The notes under the pieces are model-generated. The model worked only from the letters and a program-made list of their open reading frames with translations. It searched no databases and had not been told where the DNA came from. From Fulvimarina pelagi HTCC2506 (GTDB lineage Bacteria > Pseudomonadota > Alphaproteobacteria > Rhizobiales > Rhizobiaceae): a stretch of DNA of 64,000 nucleotides. Positions within the stretch are counted from its first letter, which is position 1. Each line of letters begins with the position of its first letter. Positions 44,826-54,918 of this stretch are shown here, one piece after another. The DNA lies in the NCBI RefSeq assembly GCF_000153705.1, contig NZ_DS022272.1, positions 3,628,432 through 3,692,431 on the forward strand, given 5' to 3'. A program made the position numbers and the translations under genes.

Positions 44826-45467
44826 TTGCATGCCAACGGATCTCAAACCTTGATTCACAGTCTGTCAGCCGCGCTTGTCGGCTTCGTGACGGCGTTCAGC
44901 CTCATCCTCGCGATCGGGGCGCAGAACGCTTTTGTCCTGCGCCAGGGTCTGCGTGGTGAGCACGTTCTACCGATCGTCTTCACCTGCGCCGTAGCGGATG
45001 CGGCGCTCATAACGCTCGGCGTCACGAGCTTCACGGCGGTCTCGGAAATCCTGCCAAGTGTCGAGATCTACATGCGCTGGTTCGGCGCGGCTTTTCTGGT
45101 TTGGTACGGGGCAACGCGCCTTTGGGCAGCTTATCGAGGCGGCGAAGCAGCCATGGAGACTGAGGGCGAGACGACATCGAGCCTTAGGACGGCGATCCTT
45201 GCCTGCCTCGCCTTCACCTTCCTCAACCCGCATGTTTATCTCGATACGGTCATTTTGCTGGGATCGATCGCGAGCCAATTCGAAGGTCGTGCGTTCTTCT
45301 TCGGTCTCGGCGCGGTGACGAGTTCCTTCGTGTTCTTTTTCTCGCTCGGATACGGCGCCCGTCTGTTGCGCCCGCTCTTCGTCAGGCCGGCCGCCTGGAA
45401 GGTGCTCGACGGCGTTATCGGACTGACCATGCTCGCGATCGCCCTGGCGCTCGTCGCGAGCCCGTAG
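44826..45467 (+). CDS. LysE/ArgO family amino-acid exporter
   Basis: A 213-residue protein with six hydrophobic segments. The family signature is VTAFSLILAIGAQNAFVLRQ near the N terminus, followed by LVWYGATRLWAAYRGG and FLNPHVYLDTVILLGSIAS. ArgO and LysE export basic amino acids. The start is uncertain: no ATG fits, and TTG at 44826 or TTG at 44850 are both possible. It is followed 24 bp later by an aldose-epimerase-like gene on the same strand. Confidence 0.92.
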   Translation: MHANGSQTLIHSLSAALVGFVTAFSLILAIGAQNAFVLRQGLRGEHVLPIVFTCAVADAALITLGVTSFTAVSEILPSVEIYMRWFGAAFLVWYGATRLWAAYRGGEAAMETEGETTSSLRTAILACLAFTFLNPHVYLDTVILLGSIASQFEGRAFFFGLGAVTSSFVFFFSLGYGARLLRPLFVRPAAWKVLDGVIGLTMLAIALALVASP

Positions 45468-45491
45468 AAGCTGTTGTTGAAGGAGATGCCG

Positions 45492-46370
45492 GTGAGCCGG
45501 ACGTTCGAAATCGCAGGTACCGGCGTCACCGCCGTCGTAAGCCGCATCGGGGCCGAGCTTAGAAGCCTGAAGGACCGCGACGGGCGCGAACTCCTCTGGC
45601 AGGCCGGTCCCGAATGGCCGCGCCACGCGCCGATCCTTTTTCCGGTCGTCGGCCGGCTGAGCGGCGACGTGCTTAACCACGAGGGCAGATCCTATCCGCT
45701 TCAACAGCACGGATTTGCTCGCGACATGACATTCGAGGTGATCGAAGAGGCCGAGCGCAGCGTTGGCCTGCGCCTTACCGACAATGAAGAAACCCGCAGG
45801 CAGTATCCGTTTCCGTTCCTGCTCGATGTCCATGTCGAGGCGATTGGCTCAACCGTCTCCGTGCGCACGAGCATCACCAATCCCGGAGAAACTCCGATCG
45901 CGTGCGGCATCGGCGCCCATCCGGGCTTTGCCTGGCCGCTTGCCGACGGTGTCCCGAAGGAGCAGCATCGCATCATCTTCGAGCATCGCGAGACCGGCAA
46001 GGCGAGGGGCGTCCAGGGCGGTCTTCTGACCGGGGCCTATCCGCTGCCCTTCGATGGAGCGATCCTGCCGCTCACCGAGGCGCTGTTCGAGACCGACGCC
46101 CTCGTGATGCCGGACGTAGCCAGTCGGTCGATCACCTACGAAGCGCTGACCCGTGAGGGAGATCTCAAAGGCGCGCTCACCGTTTCCTGGGACGGCTACA
46201 AGGACCTCGGCATCTGGTCGAAGCCCGGCGGCGCATCTTTCGTTTGCATCGAGCCTTGGTATTCGATGGCCAGCCCCGAGGGCTGGAACGGCGACATTTT
46301 CGACAAACCCGGCATCCTCAAGCTCGATCCGGGCGCTTCCGAGAGCTTTGTCTGGTCGGTGACGACCTAA
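45492..46370 (+). CDS. Aldose 1-epimerase family protein
   Basis: A 292-residue galactose-mutarotase-like protein (LacX-type). HAPILFPVVGRLSGD is the sugar-binding start, GIGAHPGFAWPLADG contains the conserved His, and FVCIEPWYSMASPEGWNG holds the catalytic Glu region. It probably interconverts anomers of aldoses or phosphosugars; the exact substrate is unknown. The GTG at 45492 is chosen because AAGGAG (45480-45485) lies six bases upstream; starts at 45474 or 45486 fit that site badly. Likely co-transcribed with the LysE gene. Confidence 0.9.
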   Translation: MSRTFEIAGTGVTAVVSRIGAELRSLKDRDGRELLWQAGPEWPRHAPILFPVVGRLSGDVLNHEGRSYPLQQHGFARDMTFEVIEEAERSVGLRLTDNEETRRQYPFPFLLDVHVEAIGSTVSVRTSITNPGETPIACGIGAHPGFAWPLADGVPKEQHRIIFEHRETGKARGVQGGLLTGAYPLPFDGAILPLTEALFETDALVMPDVASRSITYEALTREGDLKGALTVSWDGYKDLGIWSKPGGASFVCIEPWYSMASPEGWNGDIFDKPGILKLDPGASESFVWSVTT

Positions 46371-46381
46371 TGGTCAGTTTT

Positions 46382-46753
46382 CTAGCCGGTGACGATGAAG
46401 AGCACGTAGACGAAATGGGTGATCTGATGGGCGGCTTGGTCGATCCCGAAAGCCGTCCAGAACCGCTGCTCGTCGGGCTTGTAGCGGCGGGCGACGACGG
46501 TCTTGGTCTGGTCGATCGTTGCATGCACGAGAAAATCGACAGCTGCGAGCCACCACAATGAGGGTGCGACGATCATCACGACAATGAGCGTCAGCACCGC
46601 ATGGACACCTGCATGGGCGGCAAGAGGCGTCAGCCAGCCGGATCTGCGTGTCTTGCCCAAGGCCATCCCTTCGGTCTGGAACACGAAATCCGCCAGGACG
46701 TGCTTGATGACGAAGGCGACAAAGACGAAGGCGAGATCGAGAGGCTCAATCAT
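46382..46753 (-). CDS. DUF3307 membrane protein
   Basis: A 123-residue protein with three or four hydrophobic segments (FVFVAFVIKHVLADFVFQTE, then VLTLIVVMIVAPSLWWLAAV and ITHFVYVLFIVTG) and the HATIDQTK region typical of DUF3307. Function unknown. The ATG at 46753 is chosen over a start at 46801 because MIEPLDLAF starts the conserved part. It is convergent with the epimerase gene. Confidence 0.85.
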   Translation of the reverse strand: MIEPLDLAFVFVAFVIKHVLADFVFQTEGMALGKTRRSGWLTPLAAHAGVHAVLTLIVVMIVAPSLWWLAAVDFLVHATIDQTKTVVARRYKPDEQRFWTAFGIDQAAHQITHFVYVLFIVTG

Positions 46754-47027
46754 TTGAGGGTTGCCATTCTGTCCATTCCGAGTTTCGCGGGCTTCGGACA
46801 CGGAACGGGAAATTCGTTCGCGCCCTTATGCATGAGGGGCGGCGCAGAAGACAGCAGGGTTCGAGCCGTGAGGAGCCCAGTGGGGAGAGCCTGGAATGCA
46901 GGCCTCGGAACCCGTTGTTCTCTGCTGAGGAAACGCGACTTGATCGCATGAGCGCGCTCGTCCATAAGCGCCGCGTTCTTCGCAGAACTGATCTTCCATC
47001 ACTTTCGTCATCGGGGGGTATGCCGGA

Positions 47028-48095
47028 ATGAGCGATTTCGCGCCGCGCGTCCTGTCTGGCATCCAGCCGACCGGCCATCTTCATCTCGGCAACTATCTGG
47101 GCGCGATCAAGAAGTTCGTCGCCATGCAGGAGGAGATGCCGTGCCTCTTCTGCGTGGTCGATCTTCACGCCATCACCGCCAAGCTCGTGCAGGACGATCT
47201 CGCCGGCCAGACCCGCGCGATCGCCGCGGCCTATCTCGCCGCTGGCATCGACCCCGAACGCTCGGTTATCTTCAACCAGAGCCGCGTCACCGGCCATGCC
47301 GAGCTCGCCTGGATCTTCAACTGCGTCGCCCGGATCGGCTGGATGAACCGGATGACCCAGTTCAAGGACAAGGCTGGCAAGGACCGCGAAAACGCCTCGC
47401 TCGGCCTCCTCGCCTATCCCTCGCTGATGGCGGCCGACATCCTCGTCTACCGCGCGACCCATGTGCCGGTGGGCGACGACCAGAAGCAGCATCTGGAACT
47501 GACCCGCGACATCGCGATCAAGTTCAACAACGACTTCTCCGAGCGCATCGAGAAGACCGGACTCGGCCGCGAGGTGCGGATGGGCGAGGAGGTCGTGCAC
47601 GGCTATTTCCCGATCACCGATCCGATCATCGAGGGGCCGGCGACCCGCATCATGAGCCTCAAGGACGGCGCCAAGAAGATGTCGAAGTCGGACCCGTCCG
47701 ATCTTTCGCGCATCAACCTCACTGACGATGCCGACGCCATCGCCCGCAAGGTGAAGAAGGCGAAGACCGATCCCGACGCTCTGCCCTCCGAAGCCGCCGG
47801 TCTCGCTGGCCGTCCCGAGGCGGAAAATCTCGTCGGCATCTACGCCGCGCTCTCCGGCGAGACGCGCGATCAGGTGCTCACCCAATTTGGCGGCAAGCAG
47901 TTCTCGGAGTTCAAGCCGGCGCTCGTCGAGCTTGCGGTTTCCTCGCTCGGTCCGGTGACCGGCGAGATGCGCCGGCTGCTCGACGATCCGGGCCATATCG
48001 ATGCGGTGCTGAAGGCCGGCGGCGAGAAGGCGAACGAGATCGCGGCGAAGACGATGCGCGACGTCAAGGACATCATCGGTATGCTGCACGACTGA
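47028..48095 (+). CDS. trpS: Tryptophan-tRNA ligase
   Basis: Charges tRNA-Trp. The 355-residue class I synthetase has the HIGH-type motif [18 protein letters not shown] at the N terminus and [10 protein letters not shown] for KMSKS. Dimer and Trp-pocket blocks ([23 protein letters not shown]) are present. In Hyphomicrobiales it is followed by usp, nfuA and tsaB, as here. The ATG lies after GGGGGG at about 47012. The gene upstream is DUF3307 rather than murJ. Confidence 0.97.
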   Translation: MSDFAPRVLSGIQPTGHLHLGNYLGAIKKFVAMQEEMPCLFCVVDLHAITAKLVQDDLAGQTRAIAAAYLAAGIDPERSVIFNQSRVTGHAELAWIFNCVARIGWMNRMTQFKDKAGKDRENASLGLLAYPSLMAADILVYRATHVPVGDDQKQHLELTRDIAIKFNNDFSERIEKTGLGREVRMGEEVVHGYFPITDPIIEGPATRIMSLKDGAKKMSKSDPSDLSRINLTDDADAIARKVKKAKTDPDALPSEAAGLAGRPEAENLVGIYAALSGETRDQVLTQFGGKQFSEFKPALVELAVSSLGPVTGEMRRLLDDPGHIDAVLKAGGEKANEIAAKTMRDVKDIIGMLHD

Positions 48096-48153
48096 TGGAG
48101 CATGCAGTCAGGCCGGCTTGCTCTTGCCTGGTAAGGCTGCCATCTAGCGCACT

Positions 48154-48648
48154 ATGGTATCGAGACGCATAGGTCCCCGCCAGGGCGGGAAGCGGAAGTT
48201 TCTGGCGATCATAGACGATACGCCGGAGTGCCTGCGTGCCGCCGAATACGCGGCATGGCGCGCCAAGACATCCGGCGGCGGTGCCGTCTTTCTCTACGTC
48301 GTCCAGTCCGGAGAGTTCGAGGGTCAATGGCTCGGCGTCGAGGAGATCATGCGCGCCGAGGCTATGGAGGAGGCGAGTACGCGCCTCGACCGGATCGCCG
48401 AAGGCATGCGCGAAAAGGTCGGTGTCGAGCCTGAAACCCTGGTACGCGAGGGCGAAGTCGTTGCAGAGATCGGGAAGGTGATCGAAGAGGATTCGGAGAT
48501 CGCCATCCTCGTTCTGGCCGCCGCCGAAGGGAAGGAAGGGCCGGGTCCCCTGGTCATGGCCGCCGTCGGCAAGGGGGCGGGCTATTCGATCCCGGTGACG
48601 ATCATTCCGGCCTCGCTTGGAGACGACGAGATCGACAGTCTGACGTGA
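48154..48648 (+). CDS. Universal stress protein (UspA family)
   Basis: A 164-residue Usp-fold protein with FLAIIDDTPECLRAAEYAAW at the start and SIPVTIIPASLG at the end. The ATP-binding GX2GX9G(S/T) loop is not clearly intact; the C-terminal loop reads MAAVGKGAGYSIPV. It may therefore be a non-ATP-binding member. Stress-related role only inferred. It lies between trpS and nfuA on the same strand with about 60 and 125 bp spacers. Confidence 0.88.
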   Translation: MVSRRIGPRQGGKRKFLAIIDDTPECLRAAEYAAWRAKTSGGGAVFLYVVQSGEFEGQWLGVEEIMRAEAMEEASTRLDRIAEGMREKVGVEPETLVREGEVVAEIGKVIEEDSEIAILVLAAAEGKEGPGPLVMAAVGKGAGYSIPVTIIPASLGDDEIDSLT

Positions 48649-48772
48649 CCCCGGAGACGTAATCTCACGTTGCGCGGCGCCGCTTGCGTGAAACGCGCAG
48701 CAGCATTAAGTTTAGAACAATTCCAAAGAGGCGCCGCCTTTCTCGACCGAATCGCGGCAAGAGGATCGAGCG

Positions 48773-49336
48773 ATGTTCATCCAGACCGAAGTCACGCCGA
48801 ACCCGGCGACCCTGAAATTCCTTCCCGGCCGCGTCGTACTCGAGCAGGGAACCGAAGAATTCACCAGCATCGACGAAGCGGCCCAGCGCTCGCCGCTGGC
48901 CGCGCGTCTCTTCGAAGTCGACGGCGTCACCGGCGTCTTCTTCGGGTTCGATTTCGTCACCGTCACCAAGGATCAGGGCGATTGGGCCCATCTCAAGCCC
49001 GCGATTCTCGCCGGCCTGATGGAACATTTCGTCGCCAACCGGCCCGTCATGGCAGAGACCTCCGCCATGAATTCGGAACCGGGCGAGGAGTTCTTCGACG
49101 AAGGCGACAAGGAAACGGTCGCGACCATCAAGGAGCTTATCGAGACCCGCGTGCGTCCGGCGGTGGCGCAGGACGGTGGGGACATCACCTTCCGCGGCTA
49201 TCGCGACGGCATTGTCTATCTCAACATGCGCGGTGCCTGCTCGGGCTGCCCGTCTTCGACGGCGACCCTGAAACATGGCATTCAGAACCTGCTGCGGCAC
49301 TTCGTTCCGGAAGTCGAGGAGGTCGAGGCAGCCTGA
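48773..49336 (+). CDS. nfuA: NfuA-type iron-sulfur cluster carrier (NifU domain protein)
   Basis: Carries 4Fe-4S clusters to client proteins. The 187-residue product has the Nfu N-terminal domain (1-90: TEVTPNPATLKFLPGRVV) and the NifU-like C-terminal domain (about 115-180), with Cys156 and Cys159 in RGACSGCPSSTATLKHGIQN holding the cluster. It precedes tsaB by 25 bp. MiaB, a radical-SAM enzyme needing two clusters, is encoded a few genes downstream. Confidence 0.96.
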   Translation: MFIQTEVTPNPATLKFLPGRVVLEQGTEEFTSIDEAAQRSPLAARLFEVDGVTGVFFGFDFVTVTKDQGDWAHLKPAILAGLMEHFVANRPVMAETSAMNSEPGEEFFDEGDKETVATIKELIETRVRPAVAQDGGDITFRGYRDGIVYLNMRGACSGCPSSTATLKHGIQNLLRHFVPEVEEVEAA

Positions 49337-49361
49337 TCGGCCGGCCGTCACGACACCAGAC

Positions 49362-50060
49362 ATGCCACAGTCTGGCGCACATCTGATCCTTGCGATCGAC
49401 ACGGCTCTGGACGACTGTTCCGCAGCTGTCTTCGACGCGCGCGCCAATCTCGTTCTCGGCAAGCGGACCGAACGGATCGGGCGGGGCCATGCCGAACGCC
49501 TTCCTGCGGTGATCGACGCAGCTCTTGCTGAAGCCAGCAGCGAATTCTCCGACATCGCGATGATCGCCGTCACCATTGGTCCGGGCTCCTTCACCGGCGT
49601 GCGTGTCGGGGTCGCCGCCGCGCGAGGTTATGCGTTGGCGCTCGCCATTCCCGCGATCGGCGTGACTACGTTGGAAGTGATGGCGGAGGCCGTGCGGCGC
49701 GACACGCCGGTTCTGGCTGTCCACGATGCCAAACGCGGCGAAGTCTACGCCCTGCTGATGGGCGCCGACGGCGAAATTCTGAAGGCGCCGGAAGCCCTCG
49801 ATCCGGCCGCTCTTGTCGATTTTGCCGGCGCCGCAGGAGAACGCCTCGTCCTTGCCGGCTCTGCCTCTGGAATTGCTGCCGATCTCTTCGGCATCGAGCG
49901 GACGGCGACAGCTGATCCGACAAGCCAGATCGATGTCGCAGTCGTCGCTCGGCTTGTCGCAGAGGGTCGGTCGCAGCAGCCCGTCAAGCCGCTCTACCTG
50001 CGGAATGCCGACGCGAAACCACCCTCGCGCCACTTCAATCTCTTCGCCGAGCCGACCTAA
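49362..50060 (+). CDS. tsaB: tRNA threonylcarbamoyladenosine biosynthesis protein TsaB
   Basis: Partner of TsaD and TsaE in making t6A37 on ANN-decoding tRNAs. The 232-residue product has the actin-like ILAIDTALDDCSAAVFD at the start and AVTIGPGSFTGVRVGVAAAR, both diagnostic of TsaB. The start at 49362 puts the conserved block near the N terminus; the longer in-frame reading to 49275 overlaps nfuA and is not favoured. rimI follows after 145 bp. Confidence 0.95.
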   Translation: MPQSGAHLILAIDTALDDCSAAVFDARANLVLGKRTERIGRGHAERLPAVIDAALAEASSEFSDIAMIAVTIGPGSFTGVRVGVAAARGYALALAIPAIGVTTLEVMAEAVRRDTPVLAVHDAKRGEVYALLMGADGEILKAPEALDPAALVDFAGAAGERLVLAGSASGIAADLFGIERTATADPTSQIDVAVVARLVAEGRSQQPVKPLYLRNADAKPPSRHFNLFAEPT

Positions 50061-50205
50061 CGACCTCCATCTTAATCCTGTCTGGTTTCTCGTGCTTCCC
50101 GGCTCTTGCGAAGGAACGCCTTTAGCGGACATTCTATCGTAGGGATGCGCTAGAGGTGACGCGGGTCGCCTCGATGATCAGGTCTGCCGGTCGAAAGGAC
50201 GTGCG

Positions 50206-50730
50206 ATGTACTGGATGCTGCCCTGGGTATGGTCGGTCTCCTTCCTGAATGGCTTGATTCAGCGCGGGGAGACCGTTGCGACACCGCTGATCGACACGGA
50301 TCTCGACGATGCCGCGGCGCTTCATGCCGAGGCGTTCTCCCAGCCATGGTCCGGCGACGAACTCGGCTCTCTCCTGGCACAGAAGGGGTCTTTCGGTTTC
50401 GCCGCCCGCCGAGTCGGCATGCCCGGCTCGCCGCCGCTCGGTTTCGTCCTCGCCCGGCTGATCGAGGGCGAAGCGGAAATCCTGACGATCGCCGTTTCGA
50501 AGGACGCACGTGGACGCGGTGTCGGCCGTCTGCTGATGGATACGGTACTCGCTCATCTTCACGCCGAACGCGCCAAGGCGATCCATCTCGAAGTCGACGA
50601 GATCAACACGTCCGCTCTGGCACTCTACCGGAGCCTACGCTTCGAAGAGGTCGGGCGCCGCCCCGCCTACTACGCGCAGACGGACGGCAAGCGAACGAGC
50701 GCGCTTACCCTCAGCCGCAAGCTGGATTGA
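50206..50730 (+). CDS. rimI: Ribosomal protein alanine N-acetyltransferase RimI
   Basis: GNAT acetyltransferase, in E. coli acting on ribosomal protein S18. The 174-residue product has the acetyl-CoA loop TIAVSKDARGRGVGRLLMDT (Q/RxxGxG/A type) and the C-terminal block SALALYRSLRFEEVGRRPAY. N-terminal residues 1-25 are hydrophobic and variable. The tsaB-rimI linkage supports this choice over a general GNAT. An acyltransferase gene follows 40 bp downstream. Confidence 0.92.
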   Translation: MYWMLPWVWSVSFLNGLIQRGETVATPLIDTDLDDAAALHAEAFSQPWSGDELGSLLAQKGSFGFAARRVGMPGSPPLGFVLARLIEGEAEILTIAVSKDARGRGVGRLLMDTVLAHLHAERAKAIHLEVDEINTSALALYRSLRFEEVGRRPAYYAQTDGKRTSALTLSRKLD

Positions 50731-50770
50731 CGTTTCCGCCGATGGTTCTGCAGAAGAGCGCCGGACGGCG

Positions 50771-51577
50771 ATGAGCGCACGGCTGCGGATTGCCTTTGTG
50801 ATCGCCGTGCTGGCGGTGACGACGCTTGTCCTCCTGCCGGTGCAGGCCCTCGCCATGGCCTTCGGTTGGAGGCTCGCCAACAAGATCCCGATGATCTGGC
50901 AACGCGTTGCGGCGAAAGTCGCGGGCATACGGGTTCACATAGCTGGCACGCCATCGCCTGAGCGGCCGCTTCTCCTCGTGTCGAACCACGTGTCCTGGGC
51001 CGATATCACCGTTCTCGGCTCGGTGCTGCCGCTCTCCTTCATCGCCAAGTCCGAGGTGAAGGGCTGGCCGGTCTTCGGCTGGCTGGCGGTCCTTCAGCGC
51101 ACCGTCTTCGTGAAGCGCCATGCGCGCGGCGAGACCGGCCGTCAGAACGACGCGATCGCAGCGCGGTTGACCGCCGGCGATGTGATGGTGCTGTTCGCCG
51201 AGGGCACAACGTCGGACGGCAACGAAATCAGACCCTACAAGACCGCGCTCATCGGCGCCGCCCAGTCCGCGCTGAGGAATTCGGAAAGCGAAAGCCTGCA
51301 GGTCCAACCCGTCATCGTTGCCTACACCCATTCGAACGGCTTTCCCCTCGGGCGATCGGGCCGCCCGCTCGCCGCGTGGCCGGGTGACGTCGAACTCACG
51401 CCGCATCTCGCTCGGTTTCTTGTCGAGGGACGGGTCGACGCAATCGTCGCCTTCGGTCACCCGATCCGTTTTTCCGCCGGCAGCAATCGCAAGTTCGTCG
51501 CAAAGCAGTGCGAAATGGAAGCACGGCGCTTGCTTGCCGAGGCCCTCGCGGGCAAGCTTGAAACGAAGCGGTGTTGA
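50771..51577 (+). CDS. 1-acyl-sn-glycerol-3-phosphate acyltransferase family (PlsC/OlsA-like)
   Basis: A 268-residue membrane-associated lysophospholipid acyltransferase with an N-terminal hydrophobic helix (about 6-30). The catalytic NHxxxxD motif is LVSNHVSWADITVLG, and the second motif is VLFAEGTTSDGNEI (EGT). It could make phosphatidic acid or, as OlsA in rhizobia, ornithine lipids; the sequence does not separate these. In Hyphomicrobiales this gene recurs between rimI and miaB. The fur-type gene often found here is absent. Confidence 0.9.
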   Translation: MSARLRIAFVIAVLAVTTLVLLPVQALAMAFGWRLANKIPMIWQRVAAKVAGIRVHIAGTPSPERPLLLVSNHVSWADITVLGSVLPLSFIAKSEVKGWPVFGWLAVLQRTVFVKRHARGETGRQNDAIAARLTAGDVMVLFAEGTTSDGNEIRPYKTALIGAAQSALRNSESESLQVQPVIVAYTHSNGFPLGRSGRPLAAWPGDVELTPHLARFLVEGRVDAIVAFGHPIRFSAGSNRKFVAKQCEMEARRLLAEALAGKLETKRC

Positions 51578-51730
51578 CCGGCGTCCGAAGGCCCGCTTCG
51601 CGCGGCTTGCACGGCAGGGGACACAAAGACTAAGAGGGCCGGAAATCGAAGGATCGGACAGGGATTTGGATCGTTCTCGGCAGTATGCCCATTGAGGGCG
51701 ATTGAGGCCGGCGACGGTCGAAAAGGCGAT

Positions 51731-53209
51731 ATGGACGACGGCAGACTGACGACGAACCAGCTCGGGACAGAGAATGCGCAGGGCGGTGAGCCCGAAAGGG
51801 CGCGCCCGAACACGCGCAAGGTCTTCGTCAAGACCTACGGCTGCCAGATGAACGTCTACGACTCTCAGCGCATGGGCGATGCTCTGTCCGGCGAAGGCTA
51901 CGAGCCGACCTCAATCATCGAAGACGCCGATCTCGTGTTGCTCAACACGTGTCACATTCGGGAAAAGGCGGCCGAGAAGATCTATTCCGAGTTGGGCCGT
52001 ATCCGCGATCTGAAAGCCGAACGCGCCGAAAGGGGCTTGAAGACGCAGGTCGCAGTCGCCGGCTGTGTAGCTCAGGCCGAAGGCCGCGAGATCATCTCCC
52101 GCGCGCCGGTGGTCGATCTCGTGATCGGTCCGCAGACCTACCATCGTCTGCCTCAGGCACTGACCCGCGCCGCGGGCGGTGAGAAGGTGGTCGAGACCGA
52201 TTACGCCGTCGAGGACAAGTTCGAGGCACTTCCGCAGTCCGAACGCCGCCAGATCAGGGGTCGGGGCGTTACCGCCTTCCTCACCGTTCAGGAAGGCTGC
52301 GACAAGTTCTGCACTTTCTGCGTCGTTCCTTATACGCGCGGCGCCGAGGTTTCCCGTCCCTTCGCCCAGATCGTCGACGAGGCGAAGGCGTTGTCGGATG
52401 CCGGAGTCCGCGAGGTCACGCTGCTCGGCCAGAACGTCAACGCCTGGGATGGCGAGGACGAAGCCGGCAAGCCGATCGGTCTCGGCGGTCTCCTCCATCG
52501 CCTCGCGGACATCCCCGGCATCGCCCGGTTGCGCTACACAACGTCCCATCCGCGCGACATGGACGCAGAACTGATCGCCGCCCACCGCGATCTGCTGAGC
52601 CTGATGCCCTACCTACATCTCCCTGTGCAGTCGGGCTCCGACTCCATCCTAAAGGCGATGAACCGCCGGCATACCGCCGAAGACTATCTGCGCGTTCTCG
52701 ACACGATCCGCGAGGCCCGACCCGACATCGCCCTCTCCGGCGACTTCATCGTCGGCTTTCCTGGCGAGACGGACGCCGATTTCGAGGCGACGATGCGGCT
52801 TGTGCGCGAGGTCCGTTACGCCTCGGCCTTTACGTTCAAATACTCGCCGCGGCCCGGCACGCCGGGCGCTGAGATGGACGGCCATATTGAGGAAGCGGTC
52901 AAGGATACCCGGCTGCAGGCGCTCAACGCGCTCCTGCGCGAGCATCAGGCCGAGTTCGCAGAGAGCCTCGTCGGCAAGTCCCTGAGTGTGCTCATCGAAA
53001 AGCCCGGGCGCCATCCGCGGCAGATCGCCGGCCGCTCGCCCTATCTTCAGCCGGTCGTCCTCCCGGAAGGCATGGGCGCGATTGGCGACATCGTAGAAGC
53101 GAAGATCACGTCGACCGGCCCGAATTCGCTCCTTGCCGAGGGCATGACAAAGCCTGCCGCCATGCCTACCTCCCTTGCCGAGGCTCCCACCACGAGGTCC
53201 GTTGCTTGA
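51731..53209 (+). CDS. miaB: tRNA-2-methylthio-N6-isopentenyladenosine synthase MiaB
   Basis: Radical-SAM methylthiotransferase for A37 of tRNAs reading UNN codons. The 492-residue product carries three N-terminal cluster cysteines (Cys38 in [11 protein letters not shown], Cys74 in NTCHIREKA, Cys112 in AGCVAQAEG) and the radical-SAM CxxxCxxC (Cys190, Cys194, Cys197 in [16 protein letters not shown]). A TRAM domain ends the protein. The ATG at 51731 has AAAAGGCG upstream; a TTG at 51692 is possible. The stop overlaps the phoH start. Confidence 0.97.
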   Translation: MDDGRLTTNQLGTENAQGGEPERARPNTRKVFVKTYGCQMNVYDSQRMGDALSGEGYEPTSIIEDADLVLLNTCHIREKAAEKIYSELGRIRDLKAERAERGLKTQVAVAGCVAQAEGREIISRAPVVDLVIGPQTYHRLPQALTRAAGGEKVVETDYAVEDKFEALPQSERRQIRGRGVTAFLTVQEGCDKFCTFCVVPYTRGAEVSRPFAQIVDEAKALSDAGVREVTLLGQNVNAWDGEDEAGKPIGLGGLLHRLADIPGIARLRYTTSHPRDMDAELIAAHRDLLSLMPYLHLPVQSGSDSILKAMNRRHTAEDYLRVLDTIREARPDIALSGDFIVGFPGETDADFEATMRLVREVRYASAFTFKYSPRPGTPGAEMDGHIEEAVKDTRLQALNALLREHQAEFAESLVGKSLSVLIEKPGRHPRQIAGRSPYLQPVVLPEGMGAIGDIVEAKITSTGPNSLLAEGMTKPAAMPTSLAEAPTTRSVA

Positions 53210-54273
53210 GCTACACCCGCGAAAAGTCAGCCAGAGCTGGCGCGTCCGACATGGCGCACATCCTGCTGACTTTCGAAGACAACCGATTGGCCGGCGCGCT
53301 GTTCGGCCAGTTCGACGAGCATTTGGCAATCATCGAACAGAAACTGAAGCTCGACGCGGCGGCCCGCGGCAATCAGGTCGAGATCCGTGGTGAGCCGATG
53401 GCGGCCGAACAGGCGCGTCGCACGCTGGAAAGCCTTTACGAGCGGCTCCAGTCCGGCGCGGAGATCGGCGGCAAGGACGTCGAGGGTGCGATCCGGATGG
53501 CCGTCGCCCAGGATGATCAACTTGACCTGCCGACGCTCGAAAACAAGGGCAAGATGTCCCTTGCGCAGATCTCGACGCGCCGCCGCACGATCCACGCCCG
53601 CACGCCGACTCAGGACGCCTATATGCGCGCCCTCGACCGGGCCGAGCTCGTCTTCGGCGTGGGGCCGGCCGGTACGGGCAAGACCTATCTCGCCGTCGCC
53701 CATGCTGCGATGCTGCTTGAGCGCGGCGCGGTCGACCGCATCATCCTGTCGCGTCCTGCCGTCGAGGCCGGCGAGCGCCTCGGCTTCCTGCCCGGCGACA
53801 TGAAGGAAAAGGTCGACCCCTATCTCCGTCCGCTCTACGACGCGCTCTACGACATGATCCCTGCCGAGAAGGTGGAACGGGCTCTTGCCGCTGGTGCCAT
53901 CGAGATCGCGCCGCTTGCGTTCATGCGCGGGCGCACGCTCTCCAACGCCGCCGTCATTCTGGACGAGGCCCAGAACACGACCTCGATGCAGATGAAGATG
54001 TTCCTGACCCGCCTCGGCGAGAATGCCCGCATGGTTGTGACCGGCGATCCGAGCCAAGTCGACCTCCCGCCGGGCCAAGTCTCCGGCCTCATCGAGGCGC
54101 TTCGCGTCCTGAACGGTGTCGACAAGATCGTCACCGTCCGCTTCAAGGCCGCCGACGTCGTCCGCCATCCGCTGGTCCAGTCGATCGTCGAGGCCTACGA
54201 CGAGGACGCCGCAAAACGGGCCCCTGCCGGGGCCGGCGTCGACCGGGCTTCGCGCAGGTCCGTCGCCGGGTGA
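53206..54273 (+). CDS. phoH: PhoH family ATPase
   Basis: PhoH/YbeZ-type protein, thought to act with YbeY in RNA processing. The 355-residue product (TTG start overlapping miaB by 4 bp; ATG at 53251 is an alternative) has the P-loop [20 protein letters not shown] and Walker [21 protein letters not shown], with [14 protein letters not shown]. Its stop overlaps ybeY by 4 bp, the conserved miaB-phoH-ybeY-corC-lnt order of proteobacteria. Confidence 0.95.
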   Translation: MSYTREKSARAGASDMAHILLTFEDNRLAGALFGQFDEHLAIIEQKLKLDAAARGNQVEIRGEPMAAEQARRTLESLYERLQSGAEIGGKDVEGAIRMAVAQDDQLDLPTLENKGKMSLAQISTRRRTIHARTPTQDAYMRALDRAELVFGVGPAGTGKTYLAVAHAAMLLERGAVDRIILSRPAVEAGERLGFLPGDMKEKVDPYLRPLYDALYDMIPAEKVERALAAGAIEIAPLAFMRGRTLSNAAVILDEAQNTTSMQMKMFLTRLGENARMVVTGDPSQVDLPPGQVSGLIEALRVLNGVDKIVTVRFKAADVVRHPLVQSIVEAYDEDAAKRAPAGAGVDRASRRSVAG

Positions 54274-54857
54274 ACGCAGATCCGCACGCAATGACCGTAT
54301 CCAGTCAGAATTCTGCTGGCGTACCGGAGACGGGCGCGAGTTGGGTTTCCCTCGCGCTCTCGGTCGAGGACGATCGGTGGGAAGCGGCCCTCGGCAATCC
54401 GGAGGCTTTCGTCACCGCTACGCTCGATGCAGTCGCGCGTCGGTTCGAGTTTTCAAAGCCGTTCGCCAGCGAGCTATCCGTTACGCTCTCCGACGACGAG
54501 ACGGTCCGCGAGATCAACGGCCAGTGGCGCGAGAAGGACAAGCCGACCAACGTTCTGTCTTTCCCGATGGTCGACCTCGAGCCCGGCGAACGGCCGGGTC
54601 CGCTCCTCGGCGACCTGATCCTCGCCTACGAGACTTGCGCGCGGGAAGCCGCCGGCGAAGCTAAACCTTTCGTGAATCACGCCCGCCATCTTCTGGTCCA
54701 CGGCTTCCTGCATTGTCTCGGCTACGATCACATCGAGGACGATGAAGCCGAAGAGATGGAAGCCCTCGAGACATCGATCCTTGCAGGACTCGGGATTCCG
54801 GACCCATATGACGTTGCGGATTCAGGCTCTACGCGCGATAATCGCTTCGAGGGGTAG
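54270..54857 (+). CDS. ybeY: Endoribonuclease YbeY (rRNA maturation factor)
   Basis: Zinc-dependent RNase needed for 16S rRNA 3' maturation and ribosome quality control. The 195-residue product has EINGQWREKDKPTNVLSFPM and the zinc motif HLLVHGFLHCLGYDH (HxxxHxxxxxH). The GTG start overlaps phoH by 4 bp. The N-terminal 30 residues are an extension relative to E. coli YbeY, common in alphaproteobacteria. Confidence 0.95.
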   Translation: MNADPHAMTVSSQNSAGVPETGASWVSLALSVEDDRWEAALGNPEAFVTATLDAVARRFEFSKPFASELSVTLSDDETVREINGQWREKDKPTNVLSFPMVDLEPGERPGPLLGDLILAYETCAREAAGEAKPFVNHARHLLVHGFLHCLGYDHIEDDEAEEMEALETSILAGLGIPDPYDVADSGSTRDNRFEG

Positions 54858-54918
54858 ACCGGTCTTGCATGACGGCCAAGCCGCATGCCGAAGAGTTGAC
54901 ACGACGACCAAACGAGAA

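Noticed and set aside
46746-48089. Minus-strand frame of about 450 codons opposite trpS
   Set aside because: trpS has both class I synthetase motifs; the antisense product is low-complexity.
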